From Treponema sp. UBA3819 (GTDB lineage: Bacteria > Spirochaetota > Spirochaetia > Treponematales > Treponemataceae): a stretch of DNA of 5,582 bases. Below, piece after piece: positions 1 through 5,582 of this stretch (the stretch's first letter is position 1; each line of letters starts with the position of its first letter). Both the position numbers and the translations under genes were made by a program. The stretch lies in contig DFDV01000110.1 in NCBI GenBank assembly GCA_002369025.1, positions 1 through 5,582 on the forward strand, in the 5' to 3' direction. The notes under the pieces were generated by a model. It was not told where the DNA came from, searched no databases, and saw nothing but the letters and a program-made list of their open reading frames with translations.

Positions 1-1245
1 TTTAAGGATATCAGCAAAGTTTCATCCCTTAAGGCTGGAGATAAAGTCTATGTGCAGAAAATGCATAAGGCTGTTGCTCTCTTTGTGCTCGGATCAGAAA
101 ACATTGAGAACGGCATGAACATTCTGGGAGCCCATATCGACAGCCCCCGTCTGGATGTAAAACAGAATCCCCTCTACGAAAAAGATTTCCTTGTCTACCT
201 GAATACGCATTATTATGGCGGCATAAAAAAATATCAGTGGGTAACCCTTCCGCTTGCCCTGCATGGCGTAGTCTGCAAAAAGGACGGAACAAGCGTGCAG
301 GTGAGTGTGGGCGAAAAGCCGGAAGACCCTGTTTTTGTCATTTCTGATATTCTTCCTCACCTTGCCCAGAAGCAGATGAAGGAAAGTGCGGCTGATTTTA
401 TTCCCGGTGAAAATCTGGATTTGATTGTCGGTTCTGAAAATCCTCCTAAAGCAGATGCAAATGATTCTGCGGAAAAGGATGCAAAGGACAAGGCAAAGAA
501 AAATATTCTCGCAATTCTGGAAAAATCCTACGGCATAAAGGAAGAAGATTTTGGTTCCGCTGAACTGGAAGTTGTTCCGGCCGGAATGGCAAGAGACTGT
601 GGTTTTGACCGCTCTCTTATCCTTGCTTACGGACAGGATGACCGCTCCTGCGCCTACACATCTGCCCGTGCCCTCTTTGAAAGTTCAGCAGGAAAGCGCA
701 CGAATGTCTGTCTCTGTGTGGATAAAGAGGAAATCGGCTCCGTCGGCGCAACAGGCATGGCAAGCCATTTCTTTGAAAATGCTCTGGCAGAAGTTATTGC
801 CCGCATGGAGAAAGGCTATTCAGAACTCACCCTGCGCCGGGCCCTTGCCAACAGCAATATGCTTTCAAGTGATGTAAATGCCGCCTACGATCCCATGAAT
901 GCTGATTTGTTTGACCGCCAGAACGCATCATTCCTTGGTGGAGGCATTGTATTTAACAAGTATACCGGAGCCCGCGGAAAGAGTGGGGCCAGCGATGCAA
1001 ATCCGGAATTTATTGCTTCCCTGCGAGCCCTGCTTGATCAGCACCATGTTTCCTATCAGATGGCAGAACTTGGCAGAGTAGACCAGGGCGGTGGCGGAAC
1101 GATTGCATACCTTGCGGCAAAGTACGGCATGAATGTGCTGGATGCGGGTGTGCCTGTTCTTTCCATGCATGCCCCCTGGGAACTTACCAGCAAGGAAGAC
1201 CTTACCCAGGCTTATGACGCCTACAGTGCTTTCCTGTCCCTGTAG
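1..1245 (+). CDS. apeA: M18 family aminopeptidase (aspartyl aminopeptidase type), 5'-truncated by window edge
   Basis: Zinc metallo-aminopeptidase of peptidase family M18, expected to be cytosolic and to release N-terminal residues, typically acidic ones in characterised members. The reading frame is open from base 1, with no convincing start in the window, so the N-terminus lies outside; 414 codons are visible and roughly 50 residues are probably missing. The GTG at 52 is internal. The family's metal-site and catalytic residues are all present: HIDSPR (His at 133-135, Asp at 139-141), QDDRS (Asp pair at 637-642), KEEIGS (Glu pair at 727-732), SSDVNAAYDP (Asp at 871-873) and SMHAPWE (His at 1168-1170). 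Other family signatures are YYGGIKKYQW and DQGGGGTIAYL. A Lys/Ala/Asp-rich stretch at about 448-503 precedes the conserved EDFGSAELEVVPAG segment. It stops at TAG 1243-1245. The gene looks intact otherwise. Family assignment is firm; exact substrate preference and the symbol are inferred. Confidence 0.93.
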   Translation, partial: FKDISKVSSLKAGDKVYVQKMHKAVALFVLGSENIENGMNILGAHIDSPRLDVKQNPLYEKDFLVYLNTHYYGGIKKYQWVTLPLALHGVVCKKDGTSVQVSVGEKPEDPVFVISDILPHLAQKQMKESAADFIPGENLDLIVGSENPPKADANDSAEKDAKDKAKKNILAILEKSYGIKEEDFGSAELEVVPAGMARDCGFDRSLILAYGQDDRSCAYTSARALFESSAGKRTNVCLCVDKEEIGSVGATGMASHFFENALAEVIARMEKGYSELTLRRALANSNMLSSDVNAAYDPMNADLFDRQNASFLGGGIVFNKYTGARGKSGASDANPEFIASLRALLDQHHVSYQMAELGRVDQGGGGTIAYLAAKYGMNVLDAGVPVLSMHAPWELTSKEDLTQAYDAYSAFLSL

Positions 1246-1249
1246 AATC

Positions 1250-1288
1250 AGATTTGCAGATGAGCAGAAACTGCAGAAATGTAAATCT
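1250..1288 (+). other. Imperfect nested stem-loop just after the aminopeptidase stop
   Basis: The outer arms AGATTTGCA (1250-1258) and TGTAAATCT (1280-1288) pair over 9 positions with one G-U pair. An inner GCAG/CTGC stem (1264-1267 with 1271-1274) closes an AAA loop. It begins 4 nt after the TAG stop, as a 3'-end structure would, but no T-run follows, so it is not a canonical intrinsic terminator. Its right arm touches the -35 element of the next promoter. It may be a weak terminator, a 3'-end stabiliser or a protein site; none is proven. Confidence 0.35.
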
Positions 1289-1316
1289 TGTAACGGACTG
1301 AAAAATCTGCTATAGT
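1288..1316 (+). promoter_or_regulatory. Predicted sigma70-type promoter for the wzz/SLBB operon
   Basis: TTGTAA at 1288-1293 and TATAGT at 1311-1316 are separated by exactly 17 nt, giving four of six and five of six matches to the consensus boxes TTGACA and TATAAT. Transcription should begin near 1321-1324. The promoter lies in the gap between the aminopeptidase and the Wzz-like gene, so the polysaccharide pair can be expressed independently of the peptidase. No extended -10 TG is present. Confidence 0.65.
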
Positions 1317-1320
1317 CACA

Positions 1321-1327
1321 AAGAGGA
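1321..1327 (+). promoter_or_regulatory. Ribosome binding site of the Wzz-like gene, at or near the mRNA 5' end
   Basis: AAGAGGA ends 11 nt before the ATG at 1339, a rather long spacing. It supports that ATG as the start. Because the predicted transcription start is about 1321-1324, the site would sit at the extreme 5' end of the message, which may weaken it. Confidence 0.6.
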
Positions 1328-1338
1328 TTTAAAGTATT

Positions 1339-2361
1339 ATGGAAGAAATTGACCGCAAAAATGAAGACGACGAGATTTCTCTGATTGATTTGTTTGCAGT
1401 TCTTTTGCATTACAAATGGATGATAATTATTTTTTCAGTGCTGGCAATGGCAGGTGCTGTTGTTTTTTCAATTATTTCACTCAAACTGCCGCCTGAAAAA
1501 TCTCCTCTGCCCAACACCTATACTCCAAAAGCCCACATGCTTATCAAGGAGTCTTCTTCGGGAGGCGGCGGGTTTTCTTCCATGCTTTCTTCTTCCGGCC
1601 TGGGTGGGCTTGCAAGTCTTGCAGGCGTGAACGTGAGCGGTGGTTCTACAAATTCTTCCCTTGCCGTCTACCTTGCTTCATCAAATCCCCTTCTAGACGC
1701 TGTAACAGATAAATTCGGCATCATCGAAAAATATAAGATTAAAAAGGCAGTTCGTGCCAGCAGCCGCAAGGCCTTGCAGAGGGTACTCAAGGCAGAAATG
1801 GATGACGAGTCTTCAGTCTTTACCGTTTCCTTTACCGATATTGACCCGGATTTTGCCCGCGAAGTGGTCAATTTTGTTGTGGACTGGCTGAGCCAGCGTT
1901 TTGAGGAACTTGGTCTGGACAATAACAAGATTCAGAAAGAAAATCTGGAAAAAAACATTCAGTCAAGCTATAACGAAATTCTCCGCCTGGAACGTGAAGC
2001 CCGCAATCTTGGTTCCAGAGTTAGCGGAGCAACAACAGCCTGGGATATCCCTACGGTCGCTACGGGAACTGCAAAAATTCAGATGGAGCTTGAGGCTCAG
2101 AAACAGGTTTACACACAGCTCAAAACTCAGTATGAACTGCTCAAAGTTCAGATGCAGAGCGAACAGCCTGTTTTCCAGATTCTCGAACGGCCTGAAATCC
2201 CGGACTTAAAGTCTGGACCTAGCCGCGGAAAACTCTGTATTATCATCACTTTTGCAGCCTTCTTTCTGTCAGTATTCCTGGCTTTTGCATTGAATGCCTT
2301 TAAGAATATCAGAAACGACCCCGAGGCATGGGGTAAATTGACTCAGAAAAAAACGGAGTAG
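1339..2361 (+). CDS. Wzz-type polysaccharide co-polymerase / chain-length determinant
   Basis: A 340-residue inner-membrane protein with the layout of the Wzz (polysaccharide co-polymerase) family. A short cytosolic N-terminus with the typical ISLIDLFAVLLHYKW motif (13-27) leads into a first membrane helix at about 26-48. A periplasmic region follows, with a Gly/Ser-rich stretch at 72-116, a mixed alpha/beta part, and helical, coiled-coil-like segments at about 195-228 and 245-275. A proline-bearing motif at 284-295 (RPEIPDLKSGPS) precedes the second membrane helix at about 299-320, as is usual for Wzz. The tail (321-340) is short, with no Walker motifs and no tyrosine cluster, so the BY-kinase domain fused in many relatives is absent. 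Such proteins form rings that set polymer length or couple synthesis to export. The next gene starts 3 nt downstream and encodes the export partner. The polymer is unknown. Confidence 0.88.
   Translation: MEEIDRKNEDDEISLIDLFAVLLHYKWMIIIFSVLAMAGAVVFSIISLKLPPEKSPLPNTYTPKAHMLIKESSSGGGGFSSMLSSSGLGGLASLAGVNVSGGSTNSSLAVYLASSNPLLDAVTDKFGIIEKYKIKKAVRASSRKALQRVLKAEMDDESSVFTVSFTDIDPDFAREVVNFVVDWLSQRFEELGLDNNKIQKENLEKNIQSSYNEILRLEREARNLGSRVSGATTAWDIPTVATGTAKIQMELEAQKQVYTQLKTQYELLKVQMQSEQPVFQILERPEIPDLKSGPSRGKLCIIITFAAFFLSVFLAFALNAFKNIRNDPEAWGKLTQKKTE
2355..2358 (+). promoter_or_regulatory. Ribosome binding site of the SLBB export gene, inside the end of the upstream gene
   Basis: GGAG lies 6 nt before the ATG at 2365 and overlaps the last codons of the Wzz-like gene, whose stop is at 2359-2361. 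Terminating and initiating ribosomes share this site, so translation of the two proteins is probably coupled. This fixes the start of the export protein. Confidence 0.7.
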
Positions 2362-2364
2362 GTA

Positions 2365-3891
2365 ATGAAAAGGATAATTGCTGCCCTGACTCTCTCAGCA
2401 TTTTTTTCATCTGCTTTCGGCCAGTCACTGGCTGCTAACAGGCTCATGAATTCGTCAAATTCGGTTGCAAATAATGAAGTTCAGAATGCTTCTGGTGATA
2501 TGGATTTGCTGATTGCAGACCCCCAGCTGGCTATGTCAATGCCCAACTATCAGGTGACGGCTGGTGATGTCTACACACTCGCCTTTGCCATGGGTTCTTC
2601 TCCCGTATCATTCAGTCTTCCTGTTGATTCTACTTATCGCCTCCGTGTTGCAAATATGGGTATCTTAAACTGTAAGGGGCTGACCTTCAATGAATTGAAA
2701 AGCCAGGTTGAATCTCTTGTAAGCAAGAACTATCCTATGGGCGGTGTTCAGTTTGTTCTCACGGCACCCTCTGTCTTTTTAATCAGCATCAGCGGAGAAG
2801 TAAAAGAGACTACGGAACGCAAGGCATGGGCATTAACCCGTCTTTCTGCATTCATCTCATCCAGTCTTACGGATTATTCTTCCCTCCGTTCCATTTCTGT
2901 TATTTCTGAGGACGGAGAGAAAAAAGATTTTGACCTTTACAAGGCAAAGAGGGACGGTGATTTTTCACAGGATCCCTACCTGCGCCCGGGTGATAAGATT
3001 GTCATAAACCGTATTGACCGCAAGGTTACTCTTGGAGGTCTGGTTGAACGCCCCGGTGTGTATGAAATTCTTCCCGGTGAAAACCTTAAGGATTTAATTG
3101 AAAAGTACGGCGGCGGACTTGCTCCTCTGGCTGATACTACCCGCATTGAATTGTACCGCCTGCACAAAAGCATTGATGGTGCCGGTATGATTTCATATCT
3201 TACGGAAAAAGACATAGAAAGCAATTATCCCCTTTACTGCTATGACAAAATTTCCATTCCCTCTTATGAGGAATTAAAAGATGTTATGTATATGCAGGGT
3301 GCGGTAGGTACAGGTATTGCTGACCCCGAAAAACAGACGACTGTAAAAATTGCTGTCAGATTCTATGTTGGAAAGGACTATGCAGTTCTGGTACGCGAGC
3401 ACAGGGATCTTTTTACCGCAGCGTCAGACTTGCAGAGTGCCTATATCATCCGCACGGAAAATGGCGAGGAAAAACATGTTCCCCTACAATTACAGAAGAT
3501 GCTGTATGACGGCGATTACTACAGCACGGAAATGGTTCAGGAAGGCGACATTCTGCTTGTACCTTTCAAGCTTTTCTATGTTACGGTCTCCGGGGCTGTT
3601 GCCAAGCCGGGCCGCTTTCCCTACATTCCTGACCGTGACTGGCGTTATTATGTAGGACTTGCAGGCGGTATTGACTCTTCCCGCAACTCTCACGAAAAGA
3701 TGGATATTCTGGCCCCCGATGGAAGCCCTCTGGATAAAGAAGAATATATCCTGCCGGAATCAACTATAGATGTAAAGGAAAATTCTTTCTGGTATAAATG
3801 GAATAAAGTTGCACCGACGGTTACAACCATCCTTTCAATTGTATCTACAACGCTTGCAATCATCATTTCTGCAAACGCACTGAATAAATAA
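2365..3891 (+). CDS. SLBB-domain polysaccharide export protein (Wza-like)
   Basis: A 508-residue secreted envelope protein. A Sec signal peptide (KR, then IIAALTLSAFFSSAFG) probably ends near residue 19-20. There is no Cys, so unlike E. coli Wza it is not a lipoprotein. Residues about 62-135 fit the poly-export domain (YQVTAGDVYTLAF; then a PVDSTYRLRVANMG-like strand). SLBB-type units follow: about 137-195 (VFLISISGEV), 205-265 (LRPGDKIVINR, then GGLVERPGVYEI), a degenerate one at about 287-365 (MYMQGAVGTG), and 390-450 (VQEGDILLVP, then VTVSGAVAKPGRFPY). The C-terminus has an aromatic patch FWYKW at 475-479 and a hydrophobic helix at about 482-503. It is longer than E. coli Wza (about 380 residues). 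With the preceding Wzz-like protein it should form a trans-envelope conduit for a polysaccharide. Family assignment is firm; pore formation in the outer membrane is inferred. Confidence 0.88.
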   Translation: MKRIIAALTLSAFFSSAFGQSLAANRLMNSSNSVANNEVQNASGDMDLLIADPQLAMSMPNYQVTAGDVYTLAFAMGSSPVSFSLPVDSTYRLRVANMGILNCKGLTFNELKSQVESLVSKNYPMGGVQFVLTAPSVFLISISGEVKETTERKAWALTRLSAFISSSLTDYSSLRSISVISEDGEKKDFDLYKAKRDGDFSQDPYLRPGDKIVINRIDRKVTLGGLVERPGVYEILPGENLKDLIEKYGGGLAPLADTTRIELYRLHKSIDGAGMISYLTEKDIESNYPLYCYDKISIPSYEELKDVMYMQGAVGTGIADPEKQTTVKIAVRFYVGKDYAVLVREHRDLFTAASDLQSAYIIRTENGEEKHVPLQLQKMLYDGDYYSTEMVQEGDILLVPFKLFYVTVSGAVAKPGRFPYIPDRDWRYYVGLAGGIDSSRNSHEKMDILAPDGSPLDKEEYILPESTIDVKENSFWYKWNKVAPTVTTILSIVSTTLAIIISANALNK

Positions 3892-3929
3892 CGACAAGTT
3901 GCCTGCATCAAGGCCTGCGTCTTATAACG

Positions 3930-3969
3930 AAAAAGCCTGCACTTCATTTGAAGTACAGGCTTTCTTTTT
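3930..3969. terminator. Bidirectional intrinsic terminator between convergent genes
   Basis: The stem arms 3932-3945 and 3950-3963 form 13 base pairs with one C/A mismatch around a 4-nt ATTT loop (core AAAGCCTG...CAGGCTTT). The plus strand continues into TTTCTTTTT (3961-3969). On the minus strand the run of A at 3930-3934 becomes a T-run. It therefore serves both the SLBB gene, which stops 38 nt upstream, and clpX, whose stop is at 3986-3988. Confidence 0.88.
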
Positions 3970-3985
3970 ATCCGGATAAATCTAT

Positions 3986-5239
3986 TTATGCTGATTTTTG
4001 CTCGGAAAGAAGTTTTGTAAAGTCAATGGATTCTTTCTGCTCCACCATTTCTTTTGTAACTTCAAGCTTTTTCTTTCCCTTAATGCTGGGGGCTTCGTAC
4101 ATCAGATCCATCAGCATTTTTTCTACGATTGCGCGCAGGCCGCGGGCACCTGTTTTCTGCTTGATGGCAATGCCAGCAATTTCTTCCAGTGCATCATCGG
4201 TAAAGGTCAGGTCAAGGTCGTCAATGGCAAAAGATGCCTTAAACTGCTTGGTAATTGCATTTTTTGGTTCTGTAAGGATGCGCTTTAAGTCTTCCTTGTT
4301 CAGTTCCTTAAGGGCAACATTGATAGGCATACGGCCAATCAGTTCCGGAATCAGACCGAATTTTACCAGGTCATCAGGCGTACACTGATTCAGCAGTTCC
4401 ATGCGTTCTTCTTCGCTCATCTGACCGATGTTGCTTCCAAAGCCCATGGAATGGTCTGCAATGCGCTGCTCGATAATCTTGTCCAGACCCACAAATGCTC
4501 CTCCCAGAATGAAAAGAATGTTTGTGGTGTCAATTTCAATCATTTCCTGATTGGGGTGCTTGCGTCCACCCTGGGGCGGAACAGAAGCATTTGTACCCTC
4601 GATAATCTTGAGCAGGGCCTGCTGAACACCTTCGCCGCTTACATCACGGGTAATGCTGGTGTTTTCGCTCTTGCGTCCGATTTTATCAATTTCGTCAATA
4701 AAGATGATTCCGCGCTGGGCAGCCTGAATGTTTCCGTCTGCGGCGTTAATCAATTTTAAGAGTACATTTTCTACGTCTTCACCAACATAACCTGCTTCGG
4801 TGAGGGTAGTTGCGTCTGCAATGGCAAAGGGTACCTTAAGTTTTTCTGCAAGGGTACGGGCCAGCAGGGTTTTTCCGCTTCCTGTAGGACCAATCAGCAG
4901 AACATTTGATTTTTCAATCTTTACGTCTGTATTTGCGTTCTGTACGGAAGACATGCGCTTGTAGTGGTTATAGACTGCTACGGAAAGAGCTTTCTTAGCA
5001 TAGTCCTGTCCGATAACATACTGGTCAAGATATTCCTTGAACTCACGCGGAGAAGGTACTTCGCTCATTTCAATGGGAGTAGGTGCCTTCTGCTTCTGGT
5101 CAAGAATGCTCTGACAGACAGCAACACACTTGTCACAGATAAAAATATTGTGTCCCGGTGCTTCTACAAGGCTTCTGTCTTCACCTGCGGGCTTTCCACA
5201 GAAAGAACAGTATTGTGTATCGTTACGAAATCCTCTCAT
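3986..5239 (-). CDS. clpX: ATP-dependent Clp protease ATP-binding subunit ClpX
   Basis: AAA+ unfoldase that recognises tagged or native substrates, unfolds them with ATP and feeds them into ClpP in the cytosol. The 417 residues match the usual length. In order: the N-terminal zinc-binding domain with Cys 11, 14, 35 and 38 (CSFC and CDKC); Walker A GPTGSGKT at 117-124; pore-1 loop GYVGED at 150-155; Walker B IIFIDE at 178-183; RKH pore loop at 226-228; ClpP-docking loop MGF at 265-267, where E. coli has IGF; arginine finger R303 in the LIGRMP motif; and sensor-2 GARGLR at 364-369. ATG at 5237-5239 is supported by a perfect AGGAGG 5 nt upstream. It lies 26 nt downstream of clpP on the same strand, so the two are almost certainly co-transcribed. 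It converges on the SLBB gene across a shared terminator. All key residues are present, so it should be functional. Confidence 0.98.
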   Translation of the reverse strand: MRGFRNDTQYCSFCGKPAGEDRSLVEAPGHNIFICDKCVAVCQSILDQKQKAPTPIEMSEVPSPREFKEYLDQYVIGQDYAKKALSVAVYNHYKRMSSVQNANTDVKIEKSNVLLIGPTGSGKTLLARTLAEKLKVPFAIADATTLTEAGYVGEDVENVLLKLINAADGNIQAAQRGIIFIDEIDKIGRKSENTSITRDVSGEGVQQALLKIIEGTNASVPPQGGRKHPNQEMIEIDTTNILFILGGAFVGLDKIIEQRIADHSMGFGSNIGQMSEEERMELLNQCTPDDLVKFGLIPELIGRMPINVALKELNKEDLKRILTEPKNAITKQFKASFAIDDLDLTFTDDALEEIAGIAIKQKTGARGLRAIVEKMLMDLMYEAPSIKGKKKLEVTKEMVEQKESIDFTKLLSEQKSA

Positions 5240-5244
5240 TCAAT

Positions 5245-5250
5245 CCTCCT
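5245..5250 (-). promoter_or_regulatory. Consensus Shine-Dalgarno of clpX
   Basis: On the minus strand AGGAGG precedes the clpX ATG by 5 nt. It is a full match to the anti-Shine-Dalgarno and suggests strong, independent initiation of clpX within the clpP-clpX message. Confidence 0.85.
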
Positions 5251-5253
5251 GAA

Positions 5254-5267
5254 AAAGCTTGCGCTTT
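5254..5267 (-). other. Small GNRA-type hairpin in the clpP-clpX intercistronic gap
   Basis: On the minus strand AAAGC-GCAA-GCTTT forms a 5-bp stem closed by a GCAA (GNRA) tetraloop. It overlaps two bases of the clpP stop codon and ends 3 nt before the clpX Shine-Dalgarno. Five U residues run through its 3' arm and beyond. It is too short to be a strong terminator; it may be an RNA processing or insulation element, or chance. Confidence 0.3.
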
Positions 5268-5582
5268 ATTTTTCTTCGGCAGAACCTTTGCGGAATGGCA
5301 TTACATGGTCTACAATGCCGTAATCCAGTGCGTCCTGTGCTGACATGTAGAAGTCGCGTTCCATATCTTTTGCTACATCTTCCGCTTTCTTTCCGGTTGC
5401 CTGTGCAAAATAGTCGATGGAAAGTTTTTTGAGGCGCAGGATTTCTTTTGCTTGGATGGCAATGTCACTTTCCTGTCCCTGAACTCCGCCCCAGGGCTGA
5501 TGAATCATTACACGTGAAGAGGGCAGGGCATAGCGTTTTCCTTTTGAACCGCCTGCCAGCAGAATGGCAGCCATTGAAGCGG
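5266..5582 (-). CDS. clpP: ATP-dependent Clp protease proteolytic subunit ClpP, 5'-truncated by window edge
   Basis: Serine peptidase subunit that forms a double heptameric barrel and degrades substrates delivered by ClpX. Only the C-terminal half (about 104 codons of the usual 195-205) is in the window. The three catalytic residues are visible: the nucleophile Ser of the ASM motif at 5575-5577, only two codons from the window edge; His in MIHQPWGG at 5500-5502; and Asp in ERDFYMSAQDA at 5353-5355. The typical handle-helix region (EILRLKKLSIDYFAQATGKK) and the GIVD motif near the end are also present. It stops at TAA 5266-5268 and is followed 26 nt later by clpX on the same strand. The true start, any propeptide and the promoter lie beyond the window; the ATG at 5574 is internal. 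Confidence 0.96.
   Translation of the reverse strand, partial: ASMAAILLAGGSKGKRYALPSSRVMIHQPWGGVQGQESDIAIQAKEILRLKKLSIDYFAQATGKKAEDVAKDMERDFYMSAQDALDYGIVDHVMPFRKGSAEEK

Noticed and set aside
52..54. GTG at 52 as the start of the aminopeptidase
   Set aside because: The frame is open back to base 1 and the upstream residues (KVSSLKAGDKVY) fit the family just before the conserved region, so the gene is cut by the window edge.
448..503. Lys/Ala/Asp-rich segment of the aminopeptidase as a foreign insertion
   Set aside because: Related M18 proteins carry a variable charged linker at this position, and the reading frame and flanking motifs are intact.
1250..1288. Canonical Rho-independent terminator for the aminopeptidase gene
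   Set aside because: The stem is imperfect and AT-rich and no T-run follows, so it is listed only as a stem-loop.
928..1410. 160-codon minus-strand open frame across the end of the aminopeptidase gene and the promoter region
   Set aside because: It is antisense to two well-supported genes and runs through the intergenic region. The protein is Cys/Phe-rich without a recognisable fold. It is a shadow frame.
1552..1686. Gly/Ser-rich stretch in the Wzz-like protein as a repeat expansion or insertion
   Set aside because: A low-complexity Gly/Ser segment here is common in Wzz-family periplasmic domains, and codon use does not differ from the rest of the gene.
3948..4388. 146-codon plus-strand open frame antisense to clpX
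   Set aside because: It starts inside the terminator stem-loop, has a Ser-rich composition typical of an antisense frame, and overlaps an unmistakable clpX.
4964..5323. 119-codon plus-strand open frame over the clpX start and clpP end
   Set aside because: It is antisense to both clp genes, with no family resemblance.

Overview
This 5.6 kb window is gene-dense chromosomal DNA of moderate GC. It probably comes from a spirochaete, most likely Treponema or a close relative. That assignment is inference from protein character: a clostridial/spirochaetal-type M18 aminopeptidase, a clpP-clpX pair in the order I recall from Treponema, and envelope polysaccharide genes with a cleavable Sec signal peptide. 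No rRNA or other decisive marker is present, so the genus call is tentative.

Layout: (1) 1-1245, plus strand: the 3' part of an M18 metallo-aminopeptidase gene, cut at its 5' end by the window edge. (2) 1246-1338: a short intergenic region with an imperfect stem-loop and a well-formed sigma70-type promoter (TTGTAA, 17 nt, TATAGT). (3) 1339-3891, plus strand: a tight two-gene operon, a Wzz-type polysaccharide co-polymerase followed 3 nt later by a large SLBB-domain polysaccharide export protein of the Wza type. (4) 3892-3985: a strong stem-loop with T-runs on both sides, which should end transcription from both directions. (5) 3986-5582, minus strand: clpX and, upstream of it and cut by the window edge, clpP. 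These encode the AAA+ unfoldase and serine peptidase of the ClpXP protease.

Functionally the window joins two housekeeping proteolysis loci, a cytosolic aminopeptidase and ClpXP, around a small envelope module. The Wzz-like protein spans the inner membrane twice and should control polymer length or gate export. The SLBB protein is periplasmic with a hydrophobic C-terminal helix and should form the conduit to the outside. No glycosyltransferase, flippase, polymerase or tyrosine kinase gene lies beside them here, so the polymer is unknown.

Nothing here amounts to a clearly new biological system. The points most worth a second look are the stand-alone Wzz/SLBB pair, the aromatic-plus-striped C-terminal helix of the SLBB protein, a promoter that places the Shine-Dalgarno at the very 5' end of the mRNA, and a Met-Gly-Phe version of the ClpP-docking loop in ClpX. 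There is no mobile element, CRISPR array or RNA gene that I can support, and no gene-free stretch longer than about 95 bases.
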